Assembly: GCA_037176725.1 (NCBI GenBank)
Contig: JAZBRS010000014.1
Span: forward strand, 72,584,501 to 72,648,500
DNA from: Posidonia oceanica
Lineage: Eukaryota > Streptophyta > Magnoliopsida > Alismatales > Posidoniaceae
Length of the DNA: 64,000 nt
Direction: 5' to 3'
A model generated the notes under the pieces. That model ran no database searches, was not told the DNA's origin, and saw only the letters and a list, made by a program, of their open reading frames with translations. The position numbers were made by a program, and so were the translations under genes. Every line of letters starts with the position of its first letter. Positions within the stretch are counted from its first letter, which is position 1. Of the stretch, positions 1-12,190 are shown piece by piece.

Positions 1-44
1 GTGTTGTTATCTTCATCTAAACACCCCCAAAATCCACATCCACA
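1..44 (+). repeat. Element C 5' LTR, last 44 bp
   Basis: These bases match the end of the LTR at 6475-8035 (AACACCCCCAAAATCCACAT shared) and end in CA at 43-44, directly before a PBS-like sequence. The rest of the LTR lies before the window. Confidence 0.85.
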
Positions 45-48
45 GAAC

Positions 49-66
49 TGGCGATCATGGTGGGAC
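49..66 (+). other. Primer binding site of element C
   Basis: TGGCGATCATGGTGGGAC starts four bases after the LTR end. TGG at the start is the usual complement of a tRNA CCA tail. I cannot assign the tRNA. It differs from the TGGCGACTCC... PBS of elements A and B. Confidence 0.6.
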
Positions 67-1445
67 CGGCTTTAGCCAACCCTTTGTGCTATGTGAGTTT
101 TTCCTTCCTTCCTTCATTTCCTTCTTGAGATCTAGTTTTTTTTTCTTTGTTGTTTTCGGTTTAGGAGGCCATGCACTTAGGTTTTCATAACTCCTAAACC
201 CGGTAGTGTTTTCTGTCATTAGAACAGTTTTTCTAACCCAACCACCTTGATCTTAAGGCAAGAGGTCTCGTTAGCACTTTGAGGCAACGACAACCTCCTG
301 TCCAAGGTTGTAGAGGGTCGGGTTACTACTGTTCTGAAAAATAGAGAACTCCGATTTCCAGCTGCCCAGTAATCCGACGCCTGAGTCAGTCGCAGTTCAC
401 TACAGCGACCTCTCAAGATGCACCCATTACAGGCGACTGCATCTGGGTTTTAATTTCAGTGCAGATCATTTATTATTTTCAGTAGCCCGTGTTGCTTTTC
501 TTTTAGATCTACAGTAGTTTAACAAACTGATTAATATCCCGTCCACTATAATTTTAGTTTTTTATTCGGATTTTAGGTTTGTATGTGTCCACCCTTAACG
601 TGGAAACTATTTTATTGATATTAAGGCTAAAGTTCCTTGAGAAATCCTTTCCCTAACTAAAATAATCAAACAGAGCGAACCGGGCCAGTGCAAGTCGCTC
701 ACCCATACTCCGTTTGGTTAGGATAGTTAGGTTAAGAACTCAAGGTGTCCTAGGATTTTATTTTTGACTCCTTTCCCTTAAGTCAAAAATAATCCTTAGT
801 AGATACTTGATACTTTAGTATTCCTTGTTTATTTACTGTTTTGTGGTTTGATAAGGGCCGATCTTAAGGACAGAATTCTAGGTGGTGGGCTCCTCTTTAG
901 AGAGACAAACCCATCGCCTAGGCCCTCTTGGTAGACCTTGAATGAAGGTCAAAGAGAAGTACCCATAAGTCAAAAATCCCATTAATTGTGAAAATGCAGG
1001 TTTAATTAACTAATTAATTATTCACTTCAACCAATAAAACTTGTGATCTGTCTGAAACATTGCACTGTTTTATTTTCTTGTTTGTTGCGCGGTCTGTCCA
1101 GAACAGACCTTGGCTGCTGGAAGAACAGGGCTTAAGCTGCCTATTCAAAAGGCGCCTTGCTCAGACGTCCTTTCAAACGGCGACTTGTTTGGCCGCCTGA
1201 CATACAGACGACAGCAGGGTAGACGTTCCGTTTCAGTGTGCATTGTTTGCAGGGATTAAACTGTCACCATTAACAGGTTTCAAGAAGACCAGAACAGGAA
1301 CTGTTTAGTATTTTATTTTTACTTTCATTGAGTCTATATTAAGTAGTGGCATTGTGTCTGTAATTTCCTTTTTCAAGTTTTCTGTAATGACTTAAAAGAC
1401 AATCTCACAATGGAGCTTTATTGACCAAATCAAGAGTGCATCAAT
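67..1445 (+). other. Element C untranslated leader, no gene seen
   Basis: This is AT-rich sequence between the PBS and the gag start. Only short open frames occur and none resembles a known protein. It is the usual place for packaging and dimerisation signals, but I see no specific motif that I can name. Confidence 0.6.
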
Positions 1446-2828
1446 ATGACCTCTGCCTCAACTTCTACCTCTACGGCACAATCAAGTCTAGGCCCAGATG
1501 GGTTCTTCTACAAAGCTTCAACTTCACAGGCACAAGAGTCAGAAACTCCCAACTTTGCACAAGAAGTTGAAGGAGAGAGAGGAGTATGCCACTCCCGAAC
1601 ATGGAGTACCTCGTTCGCGCACACACTTCCCAAAGTAATCTCTCTGGTAGTGTCGCCTACATCGATCGCTTCCTATCTGTCTGAGGAAGCGACTAATGAG
1701 ATCTACCAACTCCTGGTACGACACCACCATCCCTCATTTAGGAGCCTACAAACCTCATCCATCCACCAACCTTCTTTCCTAAACCCTCAGCAAAACCCAC
1801 TAATCACGCCCACTCACACATACACTACGCCACTAAACTCCACTATAAACTTCCCTACCCAAAGTTCATTCACACACTACCACGCAACGCCAACCTATCC
1901 TTCCATGTGTCAAACCATGCCATCATATACAACCTACCAACAACCACAATATCCCGGGACATCATACCAACTACAGTATCCTGGAATAACATACTCACCA
2001 CAACCTCCCGCTAATACACAATCATACTACACTCCACATCAATCCCTACCCTTCACTCCACCGTACGACCCTCTATCACCACTGTTCCACCAAAATCATG
2101 AGCACCTAAACCAGGGACAACAAGCCATGCCAGGACAGGACATCAAGAGAATGATCTCTGAGGCACTCACAGAGGCGGGGGTTACACATAAAGCGCCAAT
2201 AGGGTTTGACACTGCTAAATTTCCTCATTTTGTTCTTCCACTTGGATTCAAAATGCCGAAGATGAGGAAATACAGTGGAACAGAGGATCCAAGGGGCCAT
2301 CTAGCCACATTCACTATGGATGCTTTACCCTATCAATATAACAATGGGCTTACTATTTACCTCTTCTTCAAAAGCTTAGAAGGAGAAGCACTGGGATGGT
2401 TCAACATACTCACAGCATATGATCTCAGTAGCTTCAAGATGGTTCAAGAAAAATTTCTACTCCAATATGGCCATCGCATCCAGCACGAGCTTACAATAAG
2501 CAACCTCCTCGCTGAAAGGATGAAACCTGATGAGGAGTTCGTTACTTTTGCAAGCATATGGAGAGACATGGCTGCAAGGTCCAAATGCTACATACCTGAA
2601 AGCCAGGCAGTTGAGGTCATTTCACGAAACACTATAGGAGGGCTCAGAACAGGACTGTTGATTAGTGACCTCCAAACGTACCCTCAACTGTACGAGCGTG
2701 CTGCTAGAGTCCTCTGTCATAAAGAAAAGCTACCATTCTTGGAATCTGAAGGAAGGGGCAAGAAGAAGACCTCTAGCTATACACTTGAAGGCATCACTGG
2801 AGACATGGCCCAAGTTTCAATTCAGTAG
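1446..2828 (+). CDS. Gag polyprotein N-terminal and core part, element C
   Basis: The 460-residue frame starts at the first ATG of the open stretch. Residues 1-50 are Ser/Thr-rich. About 95-215 are Pro/Tyr/Gln-rich and low in complexity. About 255-440 match the plant retrotransposon gag (capsid-like) domain: MPKMRKYSGTEDP, then GEALGWF, then VTFASIWRDMAARSK. Gag forms the cytoplasmic particle that packages element RNA. The frame stops at 2828, before the nucleocapsid-like motif, which continues in other frames downstream (2829-3703). The full gag is therefore frameshifted, although this core is open and could still be translated. No pol follows. Confidence 0.8.
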   Translation: MTSASTSTSTAQSSLGPDGFFYKASTSQAQESETPNFAQEVEGERGVCHSRTWSTSFAHTLPKVISLVVSPTSIASYLSEEATNEIYQLLVRHHHPSFRSLQTSSIHQPSFLNPQQNPLITPTHTYTTPLNSTINFPTQSSFTHYHATPTYPSMCQTMPSYTTYQQPQYPGTSYQLQYPGITYSPQPPANTQSYYTPHQSLPFTPPYDPLSPLFHQNHEHLNQGQQAMPGQDIKRMISEALTEAGVTHKAPIGFDTAKFPHFVLPLGFKMPKMRKYSGTEDPRGHLATFTMDALPYQYNNGLTIYLFFKSLEGEALGWFNILTAYDLSSFKMVQEKFLLQYGHRIQHELTISNLLAERMKPDEEFVTFASIWRDMAARSKCYIPESQAVEVISRNTIGGLRTGLLISDLQTYPQLYERAARVLCHKEKLPFLESEGRGKKKTSSYTLEGITGDMAQVSIQ

Positions 2829-3703
2829 AGGTAGAAGGGGCAACGAAACCCCCAATATCAGTCTGGGCAATCGTTTCTGGCCCAAGGGCAATCAGCACAG
2901 TACCAGGGGCAGTTAGTGCAACCAATATAGCACCAACAACAACAGCCACCTGACTACCCGGTACATGCCCAGCAAGGATGGATGAACAACGCATACCAAG
3001 GGCAACAACAAGGGCAGAGGAACTACCACAACGTCCCTCCACTGGGAAACTACAGAGGCCCTTAAAGGCAAAGCTACCCGCCGCTTCCTGAATCAATCCC
3101 TGATACATTCAGGATGCTGGTTGAAAGTGGAGATCTACGACTCCCTGAACCCAGGCCAAACTTTCCAAATGCTGATATGTCCAAACACTACCCTTATCAT
3201 CAAAACCATGGGCACACCCTTGAAGACTGTTTCACTGTCAAAGATAAAATACATAATCTTAATGACAAAGGTGAATCATGTAGCCTGAGCTTAAAGCCAG
3301 ACTAAAGGCAGCTCAAGAAGGACAACAAATAATGCAGATACATCAAGTGCCTTTGTTCAACCATCAAGTGGCTCATGCGGATGCAGAGATCATCCTATCA
3401 GCTGCTCGATCTGAGTTTGCATCCATCCAGTGCATACAAATATATCTAGAACAAAGCCCATCAAGCAAAGAGGACCTTGATCTTAAGGCATCTTCAACAC
3501 CTACTCTGAACTCTCGGGACATGATCCAAGAAGACTGGTTGCCCATTTATGATGAGTACACTGACACTGACTGGTGCAATGAAAAGGCAGTGGACTCTCA
3601 GATGTTTCAGGACTTAATAGAAGAAAACCAGTCACCCACCTATGATGAATGTGCTGACTCTGACTGGTACAACATATTCAACTCACCGCTCCCAGCAGCA
3701 TAG
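2829..3703 (+). pseudogene. Gag C-terminal remnant, element C
   Basis: The stretch is Gln-rich at first (CAG/CAA runs at about 2880-3060) and frameshifted. From 3114 it encodes a retroviral-knuckle-like segment, YHQNHGHTLEDC, in the context usual for plant gag C-termini (H-x4-H-x4-C followed by a charged helix). The first Cys of the knuckle is not visible. At 3332-3703 a 123-residue acidic frame holds an internal duplication: EDWLPIYDEYTDTDW and later ENQSPTYDECADSDW. There are several frame changes, so I call it broken. No protease motif follows. Confidence 0.6.
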
Positions 3704-6460
3704 GCAAGAGTTGATCCTCCTCCCAAACTGCTCGATCTGACAAGAGGACACACTAGGGGTAGTCATGAACACTGTGTTCATGAAGGAGAGGTTAATACAG
3801 AGCACATCAGTGGTCGTACTTCCAAAGGAGGAGGAAATCTGATAACCTCACTCCAAGACAAAGCCACCAGGGGCACTGTACAAGGAACGGGTCAGAATGT
3901 GTCCGACTCTGACCCTCTAAAAGCAAGGACTGGGCGCAAACCAAAGGAAAGAGAAGAATACATGCCACAAGCACCTGACTACTTAACGCCAAGGGCAGAC
4001 TTCCGTAGGCACCCCTCAGGTAAGCCCCTTCATCTGGGAAGGGAGGTGCGAAGTTCCACTGAACCCGACTGAAGGCAGTGGTTAAGTCAATTAAAACTTG
4101 TAAATAGGACATTTACCTTTCCGTACTCTGTTTTCCTTTATTTGTCTTTATTTATCTCTATTGCTAAGTTAGATTATAAGTAATAAATAATAAAAATGAC
4201 TGATGAGTGTTGACTATACCCAACAACTTAGAGTATAAAGTAGAGTTGCCAAAATATTATCTAAGGTTTCCCAGGTAGAGACCGTGACACCCAGGGAAGG
4301 TCCAACTACTGGTTGGACAACCTAAAGGCATCTTTAGATCCGTGGGAGTCACATATAATGCACCCTTAATTAGCATGCCTAAATTTAAAGGGAACCAAAG
4401 ACCAAGTCCTAGCCAAGGAAAGAAAGTTGTCTCCCAAAATATAAAAGGAACTGAACAACTAGGGTAACCTCAACTTTGTCCTGTTTGTACATACACTTGC
4501 ACGGGGAGGCAAGAGAAAGACAAGTTCAGAGTAGAGGCTTATGGCACGAACCGCTTGCCAATTAACTTAGAAAGCATCCAGAAAAGATGGCAGCAAAAAC
4601 TGCCCAAACAGAGAGGAAAGAAGGCAGCAAAGAAACTGTCCAAACGAGGAACAAATGAAAAGAGACAGTAAAAGAAACTGTCCAACTGAAAGAGGTTAGC
4701 AAAGAGTTGTCCAAAGAGTGGAAAAGGAACATGGAAAAAGTTGTCTATGTGTCTAAAGCATAAATCCTAGAAAGATGCATTAAGGACTAAGGAAAGGCAA
4801 GTGGAATTCAAGACCTGAGCCAAAGTCGAGAGCTTACTGCACTTCAAACCTCCTCCACCTATCTCACTCACAGACAAGGGGTAGGAAATCCTAGAAGTTT
4901 AGGGACTGATCAAATAAAGGAAACATCAATCAAACTAAGGCTAGTCTGAGGTCCTAAGTTCCCAAAAGACAAGGCATGTTAGAAGGGAAAGTTCTCTCAC
5001 CCTAGATAATATAAGGCAATATTGCAAAACCTGTAAGTAAAAGGTTGTGACTGCACTCATCAATCCCAAAATACCAAAAAAATCAGAAAATAAAAAAAAA
5101 ACAAAAAAATTAGAAAATCCCAAAATACCAAAAAAAATAGAAAATTACAAAATTCAAAAAAATTAGAAAATTCAAGAAAACCAACTAAAGAAAAGTACCA
5201 CCCACCCTACATATAAGTGAAAACTTAGTAAGTAGGAAAACTGGAATTAGTCTGGCCGGTGATGCAACAATCATTCACTCGGATTCGGGGATAGCGTCCT
5301 ACTCAAGTGTGCCTCACGGCTTGGGTGCGTTTTCTCAACAAAGACATTGCTTTTGCAATAATCTTTAGAGCATCTACGGATGACTCACAATCGGCGTCTA
5401 CTGGGCTTCGATTTTCCATCTCTCCACTGAGGCCAAGACTAATTCCCTCCACCTAGTTCTCAAGTAGCATTGACTAAGGGATTACTTTATCTCCTATACA
5501 AGTATAACCTAGTCAATCTCCCCAGGAACTGGGAAAGGTTCACCTGTGATTACTAACATCTTTTGTTAAGTGTACAGGTATACATCTCAACATAAAGAAT
5601 GAGCTCACGCCTATGGGGCTCATATAGTGTGCAAAGGCACACCCATTTTGACTAAAAGGCAAACCCCAGTTCGGCAAAGGAAGGGTTCACTCCCTCACCC
5701 GGTTCTTTAATCATAGAACTCCTTTATTTGCCAAATCGAGCTGTGCGACGATAGTCCTTTCCTGAGAATACTGGTCACACTAAAGGACGGAAAACACTTG
5801 ACCACAACGAATTGCATTCATTCATTTTGCATATGTCCATATGATTTGGGACCAATCGTACCCTGCCGGCCTAACCTAGCATATGGACCATTCATTGCAT
5901 CGTATGTTGACTTGCATTTGCATTATCATTGTTTGCTTGAATCATGCATCCATTTATTTTCTCATATCATTGGAAGTGGAGCACGGACGGAGCCAAATGA
6001 CCTTCAAGAGTGTTAGAAACTCTTAGGACATGTGATTCTCCTAGAGCCAACCTAGTTCCTACCAATCCTTCTATCAATTCCAATACGAGTAAAATCTCCA
6101 ACAAGATGCCACAAGAGCACTCCTTTTCGATCGTGTAAGGGTCACGCCCCACGATCTCCTCCTTAGCTTCTGCCCCGTTGAAGTATATCTCTACATGGTT
6201 GACAGGTCTCGACATCGGCTGCGACACATAACACCGACTTGACCCCTCCATGCCTGAGTCTTCAATAAGACGGCAATTAATCGAACCACTCGAGCTTTCG
6301 GCAATCTCTCGACACCGAGTCAGTTCACCCCTTCTTCCTTTTTATTTATTCTTCTTCATCCCTAGTGGCGGATTGTTTAAGATGGAGCTCCCCTTTTCAA
6401 GAAATGCTCAATAGGACATTTGTTCTTACCTTGGACCCGATCTTGTTCCAAGATCAACTC
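3704..6460 (+). other. Element C 3' untranslated region, no gene seen
   Basis: About 2.75 kb without a recognisable coding region. It includes a purine-rich stretch (about 4540-4800) and an A-rich low-complexity tract (about 5070-5185). Pol would normally lie here, and its absence is why C is called gag-only. Confidence 0.7.
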
Positions 6461-6474
6461 GAAGGAGGGGCATC
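6461..6474 (+). other. Polypurine tract, element C
   Basis: GAAGGAGGGGCATC lies directly before the 3' LTR. It is the primer for plus-strand DNA synthesis and marks C as a + strand element. Confidence 0.85.
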
Positions 6475-8035
6475 TATAGATATCCCATTTTCGCATTTCT
6501 CAGAGTTCATAGAGGACAGGAACGTCTGAGGCACCTAGATCACATAACTAAGGCTTAATAACACATTTTTCAGAGTTTTCATGATTTGCTTAAAACAAGA
6601 TTTGATTTTACTTGACTCAAGGTTGTTAGTTGTGGCAGAGCTAACGCACTTAGACTCGTGGCAAGTTTGAGTACCTTGAGCACTCTTTATCCCACTCAAA
6701 TCCGTGGCAGATTTGAGTTAAAGAAGATGTTTTTATGATTTCATGAGACCTCTGAAGTTTTCCAGGCTTTTATCGAGTTTTCTGGATCTAACTTAAAAAA
6801 TAGGGTTAAAAATACAAAAAACTTAGTTAGTTGCCTCCAAGAGTGGCGACACAGCCAGACGCCTTTCAGAGGGACGACTGGACTGTGTAGGCGCCCGTGT
6901 GACAGGCGACTAGTACCATTTCTCTCTCTCCGGCTTAATATCAATATCCTGGACATTAATATAATATACGGGAATTTTATAAGCTATTATAACATTTTTC
7001 CATAAATTATTGATATTCATGTGATTTTCTAGCATTTAATATATGGTATAACACATATATCATAAATAAAATAATCAAAGAACAATCTAGAAAATCCTAG
7101 GTGGCTTCAAAACAAATATCTTGATTTTTAAACATGTTTTAATGTGCTAATCAAATCCCTAAAAATCAGAACCCAATCCCTTAGAATCTCCTAAAAATAA
7201 AAAACAAATATTTTAGTTGCTTGGAATAGTGCTACAGATAGGTGCCACTATATGCGGTGACTAGCTAATGTGGACTCCGTTTGACCTGGTCTTCCGGATT
7301 TTCCATGGTATTTCCTCTATCTTTTCGGGAGATATTTGTCCCAATCGCCCCTTTATGCGGCGACTAACCCTAAAAATCAGTTTCTTCTAGAAACTTCCTA
7401 GGGTTGAGCCATCTGTGTCCCACAGACCTATAAATAGCCCTCGTGAGTCAGTGCACGAGGGAGGAATTTTAGGGTTTAAGAGGGCCAATTTTAGGGTTTG
7501 TGATCCACCTTTAGAGAGAGAGAGAAACCCTAGCCTCCACCTTCAATCCAGAGAAACCCTAGATCCTAGAGATCTCGAGCCTAGCCGTAGCTCCGACTGT
7601 GCCTCCACTTCCTCGCTCCACTGCATACAGTACGAGGGTGAAGGGAGTATCTTCTTCTAACCTATCCTTTTCATTTCATATTGCATTCCTTAAAATAGGA
7701 CCTATAGTATAAGCATGCGGGGAACAACGCCCGGTTAGTATTAGATTCAGTTGTTAATATTATTCTCTGTTCTTCTTTGTTATCATTTACCACACACAAA
7801 CTTATCTAGATCTCTTGTTTTGTTCATTTGTTTTGAAGGAAAGGAAATGCTCACGTAACACGAGGAAGCCACTGGACGACATCCTACCGAGGATCCAGTG
7901 AATCGAGCACCCACATCATCTACATCTCCCTAGGCGCCTTGTCCGCCCATTGATAAGTGGAGATCACAACAAAGTTAACGACGTCGTGGAAGCATTGTTA
8001 TCTTCATTTAAACACCCCCAAAATCCACATCCATA
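6475..8035 (+). repeat. Element C 3' LTR (1561 bp)
   Basis: It is defined by the polypurine tract on the left, by the match of its right end to window bases 1-44, and by similarity along its length to the solo LTR at 51716-53248 (shared start TAGATATCC, TATA box, and shared ending). Both termini have decayed: the start reads TATAG instead of TGTAG and the end reads CCATA instead of CCACA. The LTR carries the element promoter. Confidence 0.88.
7429..7437 (+). promoter_or_regulatory. TATA box in the C LTR
   Basis: TATAAATAG is followed about 30 bp downstream by the likely transcription start. The same motif sits at the equivalent place in the solo LTR (52603-52610), which supports it as the C-family promoter. 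Confidence 0.65.
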
Positions 8036-8952
8036 GCTCCGAAACCATCTATCTTTGGCCAATAAGTCTGATATCCTATCATCAACAATCAATCACCTTC
8101 CGACTGATGCTCCAAAACCATCTATACTTTCGGTTGATGTTCCGAAACCATCTATCTTCCCGGTTGATGCTCTGAAACCATCTATTCTCCTGATTGATGC
8201 TCCGAAACCATCTATCCTTCCAGCTGATGCTCCGAAACCATCTATCCTTTTGGCTGATGCTCCAAAACCATCTATCCTCCCGACTGATGCTCCGAAACGA
8301 TCTGTCTTTCCGACTGATGCTCCGAAACCATCTATCTCTGGCCGATAAGTCTGATAGGTTATCATCTGCATCAACAATCATCTTTCTGGCTGATGCTCTG
8401 AAACCATCTATCTTTCCGGCTGATGTTCCGAAACCATCTATCATTCCGACTGATGCTCCAAAACCATCTATCCTTCTGGCTGATGCTCCGAAACCATCTA
8501 CCTTTCGACTGATATCCAGTAACTATCATCTTTCTGACTGATGCTCTGAAACCATCTATCCTTTCCAGCTGATGCTTCGAAACCATCTATCTTTCCGGTT
8601 GATGCTCCAAAGCCATCTATCCTTTCGGCCGATGCTCCGAAACCATCTAGCCTTCTGGCTGATGCTCTGAAACCATCTATCCTTCTAGCTGATGCTCCAA
8701 AACCATCTATCCTTTCGGCTGATATCTAGTAACTATCACCCACAATTGCACCTTTCGGCTGATATCTAGTAACTATCACCTTTCGGCTGATATTCAGTAA
8801 CTATCACCTTTCGACTGATGTCCAGTAACCATCACCTCCTGGCTGATGCTTCGAAACTATCTATCTTTCCGGCTGATGCTCCGAAACCATCCATCCACCT
8901 GGTTGATGATCCAAAACTCATCACCTCTGGCCGATAAGTCCGAAAGCTTATC
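8036..8952 (+). repeat. Hairpin tandem array, element D
   Basis: A degenerate tandem array of about 30-bp units built on GCTGATGCTCCGAAACCATC, with CTATC spacers. Each unit can fold through short GATG/CATC or GATA/TATC stems around a TCCGAAA-type loop. The clearest hairpin is 8933-8952 (stem GATAAG/CTTATC, loop TCCGAAAG). Several frames stay open only because the unit is near a multiple of three, and I read no protein here. Confidence 0.85.
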
Positions 8953-9362
8953 ACATCCTTCGTGCGACTTTGTTCCAGGAAGACAAAGTCCCGCATACTT
9001 TCTCCGCGGGAGAAGATGCCCCTCTCCTCTCGCGGTTTTTTCAAGATTTTTGCCCCTTTTTCTGTGCGGCCCTAGCCGCTTCGCTTGCGCCCTCAGGAAG
9101 GGATATGCTATCTCTTTTCTCCTCTCTCCTCTCTGGGCTGGCTGACCTCACTGCCTGGATGACAAGTCCGTCACTCTTGTCCGGCGTCCCCTTTTGCGTA
9201 AATTTGGACTAACTGCCAAATGCTCGCATTGCATCACAGCCTTTTCTTAGCATCCTTTTGCTTCAACCTTGCACTTCTTCATTTGCAGCATTGCGTGCTA
9301 GATAGTTGCATAAGCATGCATTGCATTACATCAGCATTCGCATCTGCATCTGCATGTTGCAT
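8953..9362 (+). other. Element D internal sequence with isolated hairpin, no gene
   Basis: It contains an 8-bp-stem hairpin at 8966-8990 (GACTTTGT/ACAAAGTC) and a TTCTCC/GGAGAA hairpin shortly after, followed by sequence rich in GCATNTGCAT. No coding region was recognised. Confidence 0.6.
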
Positions 9363-9509
9363 TGCGGCAACGAGTCATGACTTTCGGTGCATCTGTTGAA
9401 TAAGCGACTCACGTCGATAGCAATTTGTGCTCTTGCCGGTGTCGAGTGGGTGTCTTGTCACCCTTGAGCCACGGTCTCGCTACGCTTGACCTCGCTCAGG
9501 GAGGGAATC
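9363..9509 (+). promoter_or_regulatory. Conserved 3' subterminal block and polypurine tract, element D
   Basis: Its reverse complement matches 13571-13716 (E), 20857-21000 (A) and 32920-33068 (B). All contain GCATNNACCGAAA-type sequence, a GACAAGACACCC segment, and the tract CTCAGGGAGGG before the LTR. It ends in the polypurine tract AGGGAGGGAATC (9498-9509), the primer for plus-strand synthesis. Confidence 0.75.
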
Positions 9510-12064
9510 TGTAGACACCCCATTTTGACAGGCCTTTGCTAGAGAATTTTTGGAAGTTGGCTCAAAAGAAGGTGTGGCACAATCAAATTTCAAAACCCTA
9601 CCTAAAACAACCCAATATCAATTCCCAAACTCAATCCAATAACCAACCCAAACTAAACCCAAAATAAACCAAAAAACCCAAACCATAACCTAACCTAAAC
9701 CTTCAACCAAGCTCAAACCCATTTTCAGTCCAGCCACTGAATTGCACGTCTAGTCACCACATGCAGAGGTGACTGAGACCTGTCGCCAGGAACAGGGGCG
9801 ACTGAGTCAGGCGCCAACTACTGTGGCGACTGGACTGTAATTCAGTAGGCCGTCCAAGCTCCTGCCGCACGTTCTTTTGGACGTTTCCGGCTAGCCCCTT
9901 GCTGACCTGCGCACGCCACCTCCCTCACCTACCACGTGAGTCTCACCGTGCTTTCTCCCGTGCATGCCACCTCTGGCCACCAACTCCGGAGCGTGCCTGC
10001 CACCTATGGCCAATTCCGACCTTGCGTCCTGCCAACTCCGACCTTGTGTCCTCGGCCTGTCAGCTCCCCCCATCCTTCACTTGCCAAGCTCTCTCACGAG
10101 CTCTCACTGCCACCGCCTCTGTGCTTGTCAACCTCTCTCGCCCTCGTGTGCGGGAAAACCTTGACCGAACAAAACCCCTCACTTGCCGCCTGAACCCATT
10201 CACGACTCACAACCCACAAGCTTCCCTCTCCTCCTCCTTTGCTTCCAGAGCCTAATTGAGAGACGAGAGAGCCTCCTTGGTCCACCCTCGTGCGATCCCA
10301 ACTCCTCCGAAGCCTTTCCGAGCCTTCTCCGCGCTGCACCGCGCCTTCTTCCCCAACTCCGACGAGCGCTCCGGCTTCAAGCCCGCCAACTCTGGCGACG
10401 TCGCAACAGGTACTCCCCCAACCTCAATGCTAGTTTTAGGGTCCGGGAAGCATCCCAGACCTCCCCCCTTTCCTCCTAGATAGTCTCCTCTCTTCCCCGC
10501 GTCCTTGGCCGATCCAACGGCCTCGGCCGTTTGCCAACGCCGGTGAGGTGTTGATGAAGGCGGGACGGAGGCACAGATCTCCCTCCTTGGCTTCGGGATG
10601 CACCCTGGCATCCTCCTCCACGCCCAGAGGCTTCACAGCCTCCTCCTCGTGTGCTCGACCGCTCCTGTGGCTGGAGCTCGATGGAAGACGGTAGCCGAAT
10701 GGGGCGGAGATGGGTGGACCACCTCGGACCACCATTCTCCATGCCGAAGGTGTGGTTGGGTTCCTGGAAGCATTGTCAAGCTTCCCTAACCCTCGCCAGT
10801 ATTTTAAGCTTCACCACCACGACGAATTACGGCGTTGAAGTCCGGCCAATGTACTACCAGGTCAGGCGCCAGCTTAGGTGGCGACTGACCTGCAACATCA
10901 CTTGCCTGCTAGCCCGACTTTGAGGCGTTGTTCCGGCCACCACGAGGTCCCATTTTGCTTGTTGGATATATGCTTTTAATCTCTGTTGAATGGTCTATAT
11001 GCCTGCGTAAATAGTTTCTTATTTTGCTAGCTCATGAGTCCTAGATCCGACCATGAAGATGGCTGTCTGGGCAACTTGGGTTGCAGTTTTGCCGTCGTTC
11101 CAACCGGCGACTAGGCTGCAACTCGAGCCAGCCCTCTGGCCGACTTCCGGCTGTGATATCTTGCAACTCACTTGTCCATTTCATGTGATTTTTGCTCCTG
11201 TGTAATCATGGATGAATGCTCTATTTACCTGCATGAATGGATTTTTGTCTAGCTAGCTTGTGAGTTCCAAATCCGGCCTCAAACTTGGCTGTTTGAACTA
11301 CCGGAGTTGCAGGCCTGTTGCCGGTGCAACCGACAACTCGACTGCAACTCCAGTCAGTTCTCCGGCCAACTTCCGGCCATTGTATCTCGGGACTCACACA
11401 CTCATTTTGTGATATGAATGCATGTTTTTGTTCTGCGTTGAGCCAGCTTTAGCTCCGTAAAGTTTATTTCAGGTTTTATCATGTCTGTCTTGCTTGATCC
11501 TGGCGATGAAAGCCTCTGCTCGGGAGGACTATCAGTAGGGAAACTACTAGGTGTAGTGGTGACCAGCCTCGATGCCCCTATGTGTGGCAACAGGGCTGGT
11601 TGTTGCCTTGACCGATGACCCACCTACAGTCCAAGCAGCTGGCGAGTCCCTGATTTTCGGCCCCGTCGCTTGATTTTTCGGCCTTGTTTATTTGCAGATC
11701 TTGATTTCCAACATGCCATCTTTGTTTTCCAAGTTTTTATTTTCCATTTTGCATCGTTTTACGCCTCAATCGTGGCAGCAGCTGCTGCTATGTGGGGAGC
11801 TGGTACTGCCATTTATCGCCTACCTCACCGGCGACCGGAATAGGCACCTGCGAGACCGACGACCAAGCCCTGATCCAGACAGAGCGCCAAACTGCCATTT
11901 GCACTGCCTTTCGCTTGTTTTCTTTGACGCCTTTGTTTTCAATTTGCTTTCCAAGCTGTTTATCGCCTTTTGCAACGTCTCGATTTTGCTTATTTACTTT
12001 TAAACAAGGTTTGCTAAGCTTTGCATTGGTTTATAAATTACATCCTGCATACCGCCTTAGGGTG

Positions 12065-12073
12065 TATATAAAT
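12065..12073 (+). promoter_or_regulatory. TATA-like motif, D LTR
   Basis: TATATAAAT lies about 50 bp upstream of the block conserved between LTR families, which would place transcription start close to the beginning of that block. I did not find an equally clear TATA box in the A or B LTRs. Confidence 0.45.
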
Positions 12074-12118
12074 CGACATTCATTTGCCAACATTTTGCCA
12101 CACTGTAGCGGATCAGTT

Positions 12119-12190
12119 AGAAAGACCGATTCCTCGGGCATGTCGGGGGTGCCTAACACCTTCCCCGCACGTAATAGGAGTCATTGCCCT
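12119..12190 (+). promoter_or_regulatory. Conserved R/U5 leader block, D LTR
   Basis: The core GGGGTGCCTAACACCTTCCC, flanked by AGAAAGACCGATT and GCACGTAAYAGGAGTC, recurs in all A and B LTRs (17767-17856, 27500-27588, 40170-40257, 56818-56908). Bases 12144-12167 can fold into a CGGGG/CCCCG plus GTG/CAC hairpin with a CCTAA loop. It lies about 300-400 bp before the LTR end, probably in the RNA leader. Confidence 0.7.

Larger units (their letters stand above)
1..8035 (+). mobile_element. Element C: gag-only Ty3/Gypsy LTR retrotransposon (5' LTR mostly outside window)
   Basis: The order is 5' LTR end (1-44), PBS-like site, leader, gag, about 2.7 kb without a gene, polypurine tract (6461-6474) and 3' LTR (6475-8035). 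The first 44 bases match the last bases of the 3' LTR, which pairs the two ends. No protease, RT, RNase H or integrase reading frame can be recognised between gag and the polypurine tract, so the element looks non-autonomous. It sits inside element D, because D-type hairpin repeats start immediately at 8036. The left target duplication lies outside the window and cannot be checked. A solo LTR of the same family lies at 51716-53248. Confidence 0.85.

Noticed and set aside
5050..5200. Poly(A) tail of a retroposed transcript or LINE/SINE
   Set aside because: The A-rich tract is interrupted, lies inside element C's 3' region, and has no flanking target duplication or LINE/SINE body.
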